From: Ilyonectria destructans
Taxonomy: Eukaryota; Ascomycota; Sordariomycetes; Hypocreales; Nectriaceae
DNA: 64,000 nt
NCBI GenBank assembly: GCA_020740775.1
Contig: JAHEWK010000001.1
Coordinates: forward strand, 2,294,001-2,358,000
Direction: 5' to 3'
How positions within the stretch are numbered: the first letter of the stretch is position 1; each line of letters begins with the position of its first letter. This document shows, piece after piece, positions 23,711 to 34,452 of this stretch. The position numbers and the translations under genes were made by a program. The notes under the pieces are model-generated. The model was given only the letters and a program-made list of their open reading frames with translations. It searched no databases and was not told where the DNA came from.

Positions 23711-24394
23711 TATATAAGATGTACACAAGAGTAACATGATCTATTTTAAACCCAACGTTTTCAAGTTCGTGTTACCCGAATATTTTAAGTTCGTTGGTCA
23801 TGAATACTACATAAGTGTTACACACAGATACAGATGCTTTCACTCATGCCTCGGCTAAATCAACGTACGTAATCTATGCCCGTTGAAAGACGCATTCTGA
23901 GGTCCTAAGCTTACTTTTATTACTAAATCCAACCTAATAAATGGAATAAAAATTACTACTAGGAGAGATAAATACTAAACATTGGTCTTATCACATTTCC
24001 TTAACTGCTCTAGTAGGTGTGTTATGGATAATCAATCACCTGTAAGATTATAGTGTGTACATTTTTATGCCAAGAGCAATGTACGTATGTGCGAATAACT
24101 AAACTCTGGTCATTATTCAACTTTATGACATTTCATAACTCATCCTGGCTAAAAATGTTTTATATTTGGTGTTTTATCTTGTCTTCATATCATTTAGGCG
24201 ACCCGCTTTCGTAGCGAGTCGCCCATTGACTGTTTTCTAACAAAACCAATTGTCCTCATTTGCCTATAGATGCAATTCCATTCTGGTGGCCATCACTCTT
24301 CGTTAACGCCCACATACGCACCACTCGCCCAACTCCTCACCTATATCCACCTTACGGTTACCCTCCTCTCTACTAATACACCATTGCTCATCTA
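23711..24394. other. AT-rich intergenic region closing the cluster
   Basis: Strongly AT-rich compared with the flanks, with no coding frame. It contains one copy of the dispersed AT-rich repeat (23931-24099). The 3' UTR of the transporter and that of the CHORD gene meet here. Confidence 0.6.
23931..24099 (+). repeat. dispersed AT-rich repeat, copy A
   Basis: Shares AACCTAATAAAT, GATAAATACTAA and a terminal CATGTAC-like/GTGCGAATA block with copies near 29.9 and 38.3 kb, all in the same orientation. The copies differ by many substitutions and small indels, so it is an old element. Boundaries are approximate. Confidence 0.6.
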
Positions 24395-25472
24395 TCAAGC
24401 TCTCCCCGCCCGCCCGACCTGCAAAATTTCTCCCGTCAAGGCATCGTCACTCCGCAAGACTGGCCACGAGCTTCCGTCTGATTTGACAAGCGACAGCTCC
24501 AGCTTCGTTCCCAAAATCTTGAAGGACGACTTTTCTGCATCAATGGTTGCAAAAAGTGGCACGTCTGCCTTGTATCGCTTAGGGGGGGAATCGGTCGTAG
24601 TAAGATCCAGCACCAATTGCTTCTCCTGGAATTCCACCTTGGCCGTCTCCTTGTTGATCTTCTTAAGGAAGAATGAAGCGATGACGTTCGCTGGGGTCTG
24701 GTAGAAGTCGTGTCTGCCACATTGTTAGTTGGTGCGTTCTTCCAAACAAAGTGGTAAACCCAGAGCTTACCTGACCGCGGTCAAAACATCCTCGCTACCC
24801 GCATCAGTGCTGTTCTTCTTGCTACTGCCAACGAACAAGTGTTGCTTCTTGGTCTTGCAGCCGGCGATGTTCATGAACTGATCAAACTCCAGCACTCTCC
24901 TCTTGCAGCAAGAGTAACCCTTGCTTCCCTCGTGGAAGATTGGCACCCCAGGGTGGTGCACACACTCCTCTGCATCCCTCGAGCTACCTTTCTTGTAAGT
25001 CGCACCACAGGTCCTCCGCTTACAACCAGCTCCGGCCGGGATCTCAAGACCCGGCTCGTCGTCCTCGGACTCTAGAGCAGGGGGAGGCGGCGTTGGGGCA
25101 TGTTGGGCGGTTTGAATCGGTCCGCGGGACGGCGTAGCGGCATTGAGGTCATCAATCTTCTTGGCCAAGGAGGCGTCGTCTTGCTGGGGCTTCTCCTCAA
25201 CGCCCGGAGGCTTGTCGGTGGTCGAGTGGACGCCGGTGGTGCATGGCGTAATGTCCATGAACTCGTCAAAAGTCAGGACCCGGGGCTTGCAGCATTTCCA
25301 TCCTACGGCACCAAGTCAGCATCTGGAATTGCGCATAGCTGCAGCTCGGATTCAACCCATGCTTACCTTTCTGCCCCTCATGGAAGACGGGCGGACCGGG
25401 GTGGTACTCGCACTTCTCGGCAGCGTCCGTGTACTCCTTGCCGCAGCCCTGATGCACGCACTTTTGAGCCAT
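24395..25472 (-). CDS. CHORD and CS domain cochaperone (CHORDC1/RAR1-type, fungal ChpA-like)
   Basis: Zinc-binding cochaperone family that works with Hsp90 and SGT1; Aspergillus ChpA is the fungal example. Exons 25472-25367, 25302-24771 and 24713-24395 give 318 residues. CHORD-I (about 5-60) starts CVHQGCGKEYTD and continues through [20 protein letters not shown]. CHORD-II (about 125-190) starts CKRRTCGATYKKG and repeats the HPGVPIFHEGSKGYSCC block. Both carry full sets of Cys and His ligands. A CS domain (about 215-310) follows, with HDFYQTPANVIAS and the LVLDL and LFATIDAEKS strands. A Pro-rich linker lies between the CHORDs. The intron after the first HEGQKG splits CHORD-I before its WKCC. 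It is divergent from the glutaredoxin-like gene with 376 bp between starts. Confidence 0.93.
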
Positions 25473-25848
25473 GATGAAAGACTTCTGCGAGACTTGCTCG
25501 GCAGGCTCTGGTTCCAGGAAATTGGTCTGGATGAGAGAGAGAAAAGATGGAGTATCTCCAAGTCGCTGGTGGGGTGGGAGCTTCTAGAATTCCGGTCCCC
25601 GATGACGCTGAAGCGCGGGAGCTCTCGCTTCACCGCTTTCCTGTTTGGGTGCGGGGTTGGCCTGCGCTACTGGCCATATGCGATTAGACCGTGGCAGTTC
25701 CGACGACAAGCTCAGCAAGCTTGGAGGAGCTTCGACATCTCGAACCATTTTCCCGGTTCAACGTCGATGACCATCAGATCGAGAAAACGTCCATTGGCCT
25801 CTCCTTTTGTTTCATAACATCTCACGCTCTTTTTGGCATACTTTCGCC
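25473..25848. promoter_or_regulatory. divergent promoter, CHORD protein and glutaredoxin-like genes
   Basis: 376 bp between two start codons on opposite strands. No TATA box is evident; a T-rich stretch lies just before the glutaredoxin-like start. Confidence 0.5.
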
Positions 25849-26229
25849 ATGTTTGCAACCCGTCGCCTGCTGCAATCTTGCAGAATCACCTTCTTCACTC
25901 GCGAGACCTGCGGCCTCTGCAAACAAGCCAAGGGCGTCTTGTCCGATGTATGGGACAAGCGACCATTTGCCTACACCGAGGTCAACGTCGACGCTCTGCA
26001 GCCCGAGTCAAAGGCGTGGAGGGCCCTCTACGACTATGATGTCCCCGTTGTATGCTGGAATTGCTCTAAAAAGATGGAATGGCATTGTTAACCTAGGAGC
26101 TAGATACACATCAGCAAGACGGCGGCTCCTGAAGAGGATCCTGCCAGGTCTGGCAAAGCCATCAAGTTGATGCACCGGTTCACTGTTGAACAGGTTGAGG
26201 CCAAGATGGACAAGGCCGAGCAGAGCTAG
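25849..26229 (+). CDS. glutaredoxin-like protein (DUF836 type), probably mitochondrial
   Basis: Small thioredoxin-fold protein. Exon 1 is 25849-26049 (GTATGC donor) and exon 2 26104-26229 (GCTAG acceptor, branch-like GTTAAC), giving 108 residues. The N terminus, MFATRRLLQSCRITFFTRETCGLC, has a basic leader that could target mitochondria, then the first beta strand and a CGLC active site near residue 23. The strand containing VPVIHISK is rebuilt across the intron and supplies the cis-Pro loop of the fold. The C terminus is an amphipathic helix rich in Lys and Glu. Length fits the family. Its stop lies only 42 bp from the stop of the convergent aldolase gene, so the transcripts probably overlap. 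A redox partner is not evident. Confidence 0.85.
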
Positions 26230-26271
26230 TCGGCTCGTAAATCTCCATCAGCCCAAGGCCGGGAGCTTCTA

Positions 26272-27396
26272 CTAATACGACTTTCCTCTCGCTGGCTGTG
26301 CTGCCCCGGTGGCGAAGCTTAACTGCTCCTTGGCGGTAAACTCAAGTGCTGTGTAGTCCGTCACTACATTCATCATGTCAAAACCTTGCTCCGCAAACAT
26401 CTTGGCCTGATCGCCACTAGTACAGTAAACACCGCACTTCTTGCCGGCGTTCTTGCTAGCAGATAAGACCTTGGCTAAGGCATCTTTCAGCTCTGGTGCA
26501 ATGACCCCGTTGATGATGGGATGCCCAATGTTGTTTCCTATTGCCAGTCAGAACATCAATCCATGGGTGTGGCCGAGGGATTGGGGCAGACTCACCTAGG
26601 TCAAACGGCCCAATGAACAGGACATCAATGCCCTCCACCGCCGCGATCTCGTCCACGCATTCGAGCGCCTCCTTGGTCTCAATCTGAACAATAGTCAAGA
26701 GAGCATCGTTTGCCTGTTGGAGATACTCAGTGAAACTGGGGACGGGGTTGAAGCGCTCGGGGGCGATGGGAGAACCGAAGCCGCGTTGGCCCAAGGGCGG
26801 GAATTTGGCAGACTGGACAAGCTGCCTGGCTTCTTCAACTGTACGAAGTAGAGGCACAACAATCTCGAGAACTGTTAGTAAGGCCAACGCCGCGTAGCTA
26901 TTAGTTGATACGCACTCCGTGAGCTCCGCTGTCAAGAGCACCTGGAGTGTGTCAGTGAGTCGTCCAAGACATACAGCCGCGGACAATAACTTACGCTTTA
27001 CCATCCACCCTTGCATGTCGGGAAGTCTCACAATTGGAGACACTCCCAGCGCTGCAATCGCCGGAACAGCATCATGCATCGCGCCATCTACAGCCGCGTC
27101 AGTGATCTTTTGCTACACAGCACTGAACACAGAGAGAGATCTATACCGTCCAAATTGCCGTGTTCGCAATCCACCAACACCCAATCGACTCCAGACCTCG
27201 CCAGCAGTCGTGACACATTCGCTCCAGGAATCATCTGCCACGCCCCGAACGAGGTCCGGCCCTGGTTCAGCGCCGTTCTCAGCCGGTTGGAAGCCTGCAT
27301 CGCGGACATTGATCTGACAGCTCCTCGCATGCAGAGCTGGTCTCTCAACGCGAGAGAAGGTCTCAAGCGGAGCGATGTTGACGTCCAGGCCTTCAT
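26272..27396 (-). CDS. HpcH/HpaI-family aldolase (class II, metal-dependent)
   Basis: Aldolase of the 2,4-dihydroxyhept-2-ene-1,7-dioate/2-keto-3-deoxy acid group, expected to cleave a hydroxy-keto acid to pyruvate plus an aldehyde; substrate unknown. Five exons: 27396-27147, 27087-26995, 26941-26916 (a 26-nt microexon), 26863-26596 and 26537-26272, giving 300 residues. Family blocks: FGAWQM, VDWVLVDCEHGNLDD, PIVRLPDMQGWMVKRALD, SGAHGIVVPLLRTVEEA, QRGFGSPIAPERF, and TIVQIETKEALECVDEI followed by GIDVLFIGPFDLG with the metal-ligand Glu and Asp. For intron 3 I chose GTGCGT/CTCGAG, because it restores AHGIVVPLL exactly. The alternative GTATCA/AACAG pair would insert four extra residues. The first 30 residues could be a leader. 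It is tail-to-tail with the glutaredoxin-like gene. Confidence 0.9.
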
Positions 27397-28151
27397 GGTT
27401 CTATTTAGTAGACTCTGTATTGTGGGGGGGAGGGGGCGAGTGACGCTTCCGGAAATGAATTGATGGGCTATGTTATGGACTAAACTGGCGCTTCAGATAT
27501 AGTTATAGAGGAGAGGAGATGAGGCAACTGAAGCATCAGGCTCCGAGTCCATCTTTTGATCTATCGAGCTCGCTTCGGATGGCGCTCTTACGTGCCGCCC
27601 CAGAGTGGGGGATGCGTCTGGTGGTGTGGGGTTGCAGGGAACATCACCAGACCAAACCGTCTTGCAGGTGGCAGCAGCCAATGTACTATGAGTAATAGGG
27701 CGTAGGGCGTAATCCGTAGGGCGCGGCGAGCCGGAGGCTTGGGGTATCTGATTTTCAATTTTTCAAAACTTGCGTATAGAGTCTAGTCGCCCGCAGCCAA
27801 GTCTCGTAGGAAGATGGCGCGGATCCCTGTACAGCAGGCGCCTTATGCCATGGCCTTGGAACCACCATCGAAGCTCCGCCCGCCAGCGACCGTCCGCCTG
27901 CAGCAACAGGCGAAGGTCCTCTCTTTCTACATAGCGGTGCATAAATAGCCCAACATGTCCGCCCTGGTCCTGTTCCCAACCTCGCAAGCAGTCGCAGCCT
28001 AGTGCTCAAGTAGCCAATACTCCGCGCCACTGTAATCGAGGGGGTTGGCGGTCTGATCTATGTCGCGAGGTCCAGGTAAATCGACTGATCTGGAAAAGAC
28101 AACTTCAAACAATCTAAATCGAGTATGGTCATTCATCGTCATGTTCATGAA
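27397..28151. other. intergenic, 0.75 kb
   Basis: Aldolase promoter and RPB7 3' UTR. Short repeated AGGGCGTA/ATCCGTAGGGCG at about 27700-27725. No gene seen. Confidence 0.6.
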
Positions 28152-28828
28152 TTAGTCTTGGAGACATCTGGAACAGGTCGTTAGCAATCGAGTCCCGAAC
28201 AAAGGCAAAGTTCTCTGCATACCCCAGGTAGTCCTCCTTGATGCTGCCAATAGCCCACATCTCTCCAACCTCGGTTCTGGTACCAATGATCTTGACACGA
28301 ACGTGAGTTCCGGGCTCGATCACGGTGTCCTCGTTGTTGGTAAACTGGGGGGGTGTCGCATTAGGATCCCACTTGATGTCGCTAGGAATCAACTGTTTCA
28401 AACGTCAGTAGCCGCCACGCAGCGCGTCCCATGGGCCCAACATACGTGCGCCGAAACAAAGAGTCTCAGGGGTCCTGCTTGGGCGAAAAAGCCTTGAGGG
28501 TTGATGGAGTAGACAACAGCATCAACCTGAGGTGGGTCAGCCTCCTGAATGATGACGAGTCGCCAGATGGCGGCCTTACCGTCTCGCCCTTGAAAGGTCG
28601 CCACACAACTGCGCGGTATCCAACGGTGAACTCAGCAAGTCCGCTACTGGGAAGGATGCGGCCTTCTGAAATATCAAAGGTATCCATGATGGAGATGATA
28701 TAGTAGCTTCCAGCGCACGTGCCCTCGACATCCTTCAGAAGCTTGCTCGTCACGAGATCGTGCATGTTGCGACCGAAGTAAGAAGGGTGCAGGGTTACCC
28801 TGCGCTCCATGTTGTAGAGGAAGAACAT
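28152..28828 (-). CDS. RPB7: DNA-directed RNA polymerase II subunit RPB7
   Basis: Stalk subunit of nuclear RNA polymerase II that pairs with RPB4 and binds emerging RNA. Exons 28828-28580, 28526-28446, 28392-28223 and 28167-28152 give 171 residues, the same length as yeast Rpb7. The N-terminal domain reads MFFLYNMERRVTLHPSYFG with DVEGTCAGSYYIISIMD and GRILPSSGLAEFTV, followed by AVVWRPFKGETVDAVV. The C-terminal OB-fold domain has NPQGFFAQAGPL, VSAHLIPSD and GTRTEVGEMWAIGSIKEDYLG. The last exon is only 16 nt. Its GTATGC donor, GCTAAC branch and TTCCAG acceptor are strong, and splicing gives the expected short end (LGCLQD). If that intron is kept, the frame stays open to 28129 and adds a 26-residue longer tail. 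Identification is certain; the last exon is well supported by length. Confidence 0.95.
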
Positions 28829-29896
28829 GGTGAAGACGGGAGTCAGGACGACGGAGGTATGCGGTTACGGAGGAGATTGAATCGGTTCGAGGACGATGCG
28901 AGGTGGAAACCGGGGGGCGTCGCGGAGAGGCGCAGAGACTTCCAGAGAAACGCGAGCTCGAGCGCTACGCTCAGGATCAGCTACCTATGCCGCCGGAGCT
29001 TAACAGAGACGCGAAGAGGCGGAGCTGAAGGGAAAGGAGTGGCGACAATCGGCGAGGAGCGAGGAGCGAGCAACGGCTCACGGGGCGGGCGTCGCGCGAT
29101 GGGGAGGATGGAGCAAGGAGGAGCCGAGGCGCAATGGCGCAATGCGAACGCAAAGGGAAAGACGCCAAAGACGCCAGACTACACACAAACACCCGCCGTC
29201 GTCGAGCGTTGAGTGGAGGTTGCGCCGCTGGCCTTCCCGACGCAGATGGGTCGGTGGAAAGTGAGGGTGATGGTGAAGGAGGTTTGTCTGGCGGCGAGGC
29301 TGAGAAAGGCCCGTGGCGGCAGAAATCTTGCCCAGTGACGGCCAAGCAAGCGCGCGGTCGGGGAGTTGGTCGCGCAAGGTTGGGTGGTCCGTGCGTCAAT
29401 CCTTTGTTGGCTTGTTGTACAAGACAACAAGCCAGAGACTCGACTTCCTCCTAGAAGTAAAAGATCATTGAGCTGAGAATCTTGATTCTTAGAATCGTGT
29501 AATTCGTCCAAGATTAAACTGCAATATTCTTCTGTAGTTTGTCGAACCAGGAGGAGTGAAGAGGTGACGGTGTCGCTTTGGGTGTGGCTTTTGGTGTGGC
29601 TTGAACAGTTGATTCGCCTTCCCAATGGAGAATACATGCACCATGCATCGGACGACACACGGTAAAATGGAACCCCACAATGCGGAAGCCATCTTTTGCG
29701 AAGCTCCATGGCAACAACCAGAGCAGTCAATGACTTTCCCGATCCTACAGCATAGCAAAGGAACCCACTTTAAATACCGACCGAGCAAGAATCTGTAGCT
29801 TCTCCTTCCCCGTGCGTTGCCAGGGAATTGTTCTCTACCTACCTATCTGGTGAGGGGACGTTTGTCTGTGGCTGCAAAACGACAAATGTTTGTGAC

Positions 29897-29947
29897 GAGA
29901 TAAATAAGACTAAGAGATAAATAAGACTAAGGAATAAATAAGACTAA
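29897..29947. repeat. 17-bp tandem repeat, three units
   Basis: GAGATAAATAAGACTAA at 29897-29913 and 29914-29930 is identical, and 29931-29947 differs by two bases. A fourth, decayed unit follows. It forms the left edge of repeat copy B. Confidence 0.8.
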
Positions 29948-30038
29948 GGGATAAAAATATTACTCCCTAACCTGATGTATTAGGTGCATTGTTGTAAACA
30001 TCTTTAGCATAGTGCATGTACTTGGATATGCGAATAGC
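29914..30038 (+). repeat. dispersed AT-rich repeat, copy B
   Basis: Shares CCTAACCTG, ATTAGGTGCATTG and the terminal GCATGTACTTGGATATGCGAATA block with copies A and C. It has its own expansion of the GATAAATAAGACTAA segment. Ends are approximate. Confidence 0.6.
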
Positions 30039-30352
30039 AATGATTTATTTGGTTCACATTTCCGTACTCCATCTATCTACAAGGGGGGATTGGGCTTCAA
30101 ACTCAGACATTGATACATATGTCAACAAAACATCATAGCTGGGAAAGCAAGAACGCACACTCCCCGGCCAGTCTCCCAATATCCCTTATCCATCATTCAC
30201 AGGTGCCTTCATTCTTACTTCCTCACGTATATGCCATTCTTTATCCCATCCTCGTCACAACACCGGGCTCCCTACGTCGAGGGATGGTATCGGAAAATTC
30301 TAGAAACAAAACGCCATTTTTTTTTCTCCTGTGGTCGCATGCCGTAGAAGAT

Positions 30353-33300
30353 TTACAGCGGCTTGCCGCCGATGAAGTTAGACCACTGGCGGACCTCGGA
30401 GGGGATGCCCTCAGAGCGGGGCAGCTTCTCGCTCATGCATTGAGCGAAGAGGATAGCAGTCTGTAATCGAGTCAGTTGTGATGTATTACGGGTTAGCTAG
30501 AGGAGACATACCTGGGGCTCCATGAACAGAGGGACGCCAAAGTCGACGGCATTTCGGCGCATGACGTAGTCAACATCAACAGTGGTCTTGGCACGGGCCT
30601 GGGCCAGGTTAAAGGCACCGCGGATGTCGTACTTTTGGAAGACTTTTCGGAGAGCTTGCTTGTTCTCCACGGGGAACTCAATCACCTCGACCTCGACCTG
30701 GTGCTTGGAGCTTGACTCAATGAACGCCTTGACCTCGGGGGTGGCAGCGTACAGCTTGTATCCGAGAGGGGAGACGTAATCGACAACCTGGGTGAGCCAG
30801 GGCTTGCTAACATCACCACCGAAGAGGAGACCCTCACCAGGCTCGGGCATACGGAAGTTCATGGTGGACTGGAGGGAAGTCCAGTAGGCCTCGATCAGAT
30901 CCTTGCCGAAGCAAGCGATCTCACCAGTGGAGGACATCTCAACACCCAGGAAGGGGTCAGCGCCAGCCAGGCGGGTCCAGGAGAACTGGGGGACCTTGGT
31001 AGCGACGTAGTCACGCTTGACAGCCATGAGGTCAGTGGGCTCGGGAACATCCTTGCCAACAAGAGCCTTGGTGGCGATGTCGATGAAGTTGGTACCAAGG
31101 ACCTTGCTGACGAAGGGGAAAGATCGAGAGGCACGGAGGTTGCACTCAATGACCTTCAAGAGGGGCTCGCCACCCTCGGGGTTCTCAGCCTTGATGATCT
31201 GCATGTTGAAGGGTCCGGTAATCTTCCACGCGCTGGCAACCCTCTCGGCGATATCCTTGACACGGTCCATGGTGGTCTGGTCGAGGTTGGCAGGGGGGAG
31301 GACGAGGGTGGCATCACCAGAGTGAACACCAGCCGGCTCAATGTGCTCGCTAACAGCGTGAACAACCAAATTGCCCTTGGAGGCAACACCATCGACATCA
31401 ATCTCCTGGGCGCCCTCAATGAACTTGCTGATGACGACTGGATGGTCGGGTGAAACGTTGCTGGCAGCCTCAAGCTTGTCCTTGAGATCCTCCTTGCTCT
31501 GAATGACGGTCATGGCGGCACCAGACAAGACGTAGCTGGGACGGACCAGAACGGGGTACCCAACCTCATCGGCAAAGTCCTCGGCGGCCTTGACGGAGGT
31601 CAGCTCCTTCCATGCCGGCTGGTCAATGCCGATGCTGTCGAGAATCTCAGAGAACTTCTGGCGATCCTCGGCCTTGTCAATATCTCGGGGGTCGGTTCCC
31701 AGGACATTGGCACCGCCGGTCTCCTGAAGTCGAAGAGCGATGTTCTGGGGCAGCTGGCCACCGACGGAGACAACGACACCAGAAGCATTCTCGAGCTCAT
31801 AGATATCCATGACTCGCTCGTAGCTCAGCTCTTCAAAGTACAGCTTATCAGCAGTATCGAAATCAGTGGAGTACGTCTCGGGATTATAATTGATCATGAC
31901 AGTCTTCTCGCCCATCTCTCGGAGAGCCTGGGTAGCACTAACAGCACACCAATCAAACTCAACGGAGCTACCAATTCGGTACACGCCACTGCCGAGAATA
32001 ACGGTACCCTTATCCTCAAAGGTGACGTCGTGGGAGGAGCCGTTGTAGGTAGTGTAGAGGTAGTTGGTGTCGGCAGGGAACTCAGCGGCCAGGGTATCAA
32101 TCTTCTTGACCCAGGGTCGGATGCCCAAACTCAGTCGATAGGCACGAGCCTCGTCCTCGGTGGTCTTGGTAGCATTGGCAATCTGTCGGTCGGAGAAGCC
32201 CAACTTCTTGGCCTTCATGACCTGGTCCTTCTTCAAGGACTCAAGGCCGTTAGCAGCCTCTAGCTCCCGCTTGCAGTCGACAATGTTCTGCAGCTTGTAA
32301 AGGAACCACTTGTCGATCTTAGTCAGTTCATGGACCTTCTCGACAGAGTAGTTCTCGTGGATCATGGCCTGGCCAACGGCGAGCCATCGGCGGTCGGTAG
32401 GGTTTTGCAGCTCAAAGTCGAGATCATCGAACTTATCGCCTTGGAATCCAACAAACCTGGGATCGACCTGACGAATAGCCTTTTGGAAAGACTCCTCGAA
32501 AGTACGGCCAATGGCCATGACTTCACCAACCGACTTCATAGCGCTGCCAATGTCACGCTTGACATGCTGGAACTTGGACAAGTCCCATCGAGGAATTTTA
32601 GTGACGATGTAATCCAGGGAGGGCTCGAAGTTGGCAGTGGTGGTCTTGGTAACAGCATTGGGCAACTCGGGGAGGGTGTGTCCCAGACCAATCTTGGCAG
32701 CAGTGTAGGCCAAGGGGTATCCGGTGGCCTTAGAGGCCAGGGCGGATGATCGGGAGAGACGGGCGTTGACCTCGATGACACGGTAATCGAGGCCATCGGG
32801 CTGGAGAGCGTATTGAACGTTGCACTCGCCAACCACACCGAGGTGTCGGACGATCTTGATGGCAGCGGTTCGGAGCATGTGGTACTCCTCGTCACTCAGA
32901 GTCTGACTGGGAGCCACGACAATGGAGTCACCAGTGTGAATTCCCAGGGGGTCGAAGTTCTCCATGTTGCAGACAGTGATGCAGTTGTTGTTGGCATCAC
33001 GGACAACCTCGTACTCGACTTCCTTCCAGCCCTTGAGGGACTTCTCGACAAGGATCTGGGGGGAAAGGGTGAGAGACCGGGCGGCCATGTTGCGAAGCTC
33101 TTCCTCGTTGTTGGCGAAACCGGATCCAAGGCCACCGAGGGCATAGGCGGCACGGACAATAATAGGATATCCGATCACATCAGCGGCACTGAGAGCCTCC
33201 TCGATAGTGCCCACAGCAATGGACTTGGCGATGGGGATTTCGATCTCCTCGAGGGCCTTGGCAAACAGGTCGCGATCCTCGGAGAGCTCCAGGGTCCTGA

Positions 33301-34031
33301 CGCTCGTACCCAGGACCTTGACACCGTACTTCTCGAAAAGGCCCAATCGCTGCATCTCAACACCGAGGTTGAGGGCAGTCTGGCCACCGAAGGATAGGAA
33401 GATGCCATCGGGCTTCTCCTTCTCAATGACATAGGTGACATACTCGGGGGTGACGGGGAGGTAGTAAACCTCGTCAGCGAGGCTGTGGTTGGTCTGGATG
33501 GTAGCGATGTTGGGGTTAATGAGAACAGAGGCGACACCAGCTTCCTTGAGAGCCTTCAGGGCCTGGGATCCTGTATATCGGGGACCGGGGTCAGCCAAGA
33601 GCTCCCATTGCGCGAGGGGCTTGTGAGTCACAAGAACCCCTCTGGATAGGAAGAGATTGGGAACCAGCAACAAGCAATCACGAACCTGAGTAGTCGAACT
33701 CTCCGGCTTGGCCAATGGCAAGGCCACCACTGCCAATGACAAGGACTTTCTTGACATCGACAGTCTGGTGAGGCTTGATGACCCCGCTATCGAGATAGGC
33801 CTTGGCGTTCGGGGCCTGCTGGGTGGCGGCAGAGCTGTAGGGGCGGGCAATGGAGATTGTTCCGATGCGCTTCGACTGGACGGGCTTGCTCGAAGCCATG
33901 AAGAAGCGACCGCGCGCGGCGAGGGTGGCGGAAGAGAACGACCGGACGGGCAGGGCCTGAGGGACGCGGCGTCCGTGTCGGAGCAGAGCCGGAGCTCGGC
34001 CAGCGAGGGTGGCAGCCATGTTGGCAGGCAT
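30353..34031 (-). CDS. carbamoyl-phosphate synthase, arginine-specific large chain, mitochondrial precursor
   Basis: Large (synthetase) subunit that makes carbamoyl phosphate from bicarbonate, ATP and glutamine-derived ammonia for arginine synthesis; homologue of yeast Cpa2 and Neurospora arg-3. Exons 34031-33686, 33570-30512 and 30460-30353 give 1170 residues. The first 75 are rich in Arg, Ser and Ala with no acidic residues over long stretches, a mitochondrial targeting peptide. The synthetase proper begins [21 protein letters not shown] near residue 100. Two homologous ATP-grasp halves follow, the first with [15 protein letters not shown] and the second with the [14 protein letters not shown] block, then a C-terminal allosteric (MGS-like) domain ending IGGKPL. 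The GTTCGT donor of intron 1 is unusual but the junction restores [12 protein letters not shown] exactly. There is no glutaminase domain, so the small chain is encoded elsewhere. Confidence 0.96.
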
Positions 34032-34146
34032 CGCGGCGGTGTTGCAGGCGGATCAATGCGTAAAAGGCACCGTCCCGCTGGCAAGCTTGCCCTTTTGAAT
34101 CCCGATTGAGGCGTATGGGTCGCGATGTGAGGGAGACAAGAGCGGG

Positions 34147-34152
34147 TGACTC
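34147..34152 (+). promoter_or_regulatory. TGACTC core, Gcn4/CPC1-type site
   Basis: Six of seven bases of the TGACTCA general amino-acid control element, 116 bp upstream of the arginine gene start. Confidence 0.5.
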
Positions 34153-34394
34153 GTCGAAATCTGGTGGGGAAGAAGAAAGGCAGAGTTCTGGAGAAGAAAA
34201 AGGCGGTACAAGAGCTGGATGATAAGATAAAGCCTGCGAAAAATTTGGTGTGTGACGGTGTGCCAGCCAGGTACTTTGCCTGCTTGAAGAGTATGGAGGG
34301 GTACCTGGGCCCCTCTCAGAGCACTAGCAAGCAGGGGACGCAACAGCATAAGTGCGCCTCAACATATTTTTTCGTGGCCCGGCCCCGTCTTTTG

Positions 34395-34400
34395 TGACTC
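34395..34400 (+). promoter_or_regulatory. TGACTC core, Gcn4/CPC1-type site
   Basis: Second TGACTC, 364 bp upstream of the arginine gene start. Confidence 0.45.
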
Positions 34401-34446
34401 TCCCTCCGTTATGAGTCCGATATGAATTGAGAAGGAAAAAAATTGG

Positions 34447-34452
34447 GAGTCA
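34447..34452 (-). promoter_or_regulatory. TGACTC core on the minus strand
   Basis: GAGTCA on the plus strand, 416 bp upstream of the arginine gene start and about 50 bp from the previous site. Confidence 0.45.

Larger units (their letters stand above)
28829..30352. other. intergenic, 1.5 kb
   Basis: RPB7 promoter and 3' UTR of the carbamoyl-phosphate synthase gene. The left half is GC-rich and purine-biased with open frames that show no family resemblance. The right half is AT-rich and contains repeat copy B and a 17-bp tandem repeat. Confidence 0.55.

Noticed and set aside
28129..28167. RPB7 ending at 28129 with a 26-residue longer tail
   Set aside because: The segment has a strong donor, GCTAAC branch and CCAG acceptor, and the spliced product has the exact family length.
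28760..29730. Several overlapping open frames on both strands between RPB7 and the arginine gene
   Set aside because: Arg/Ser/Pro-biased shadow frames of GC-rich DNA with no motif or splice partner.
33571..34084. Upstream extension of the carbamoyl-phosphate synthase frame through 34084
   Set aside because: The frame is open through the first intron but reads nonsense. Splicing GTTCGT/TACAG instead joins a mitochondrial leader to the conserved [13 protein letters not shown] block.
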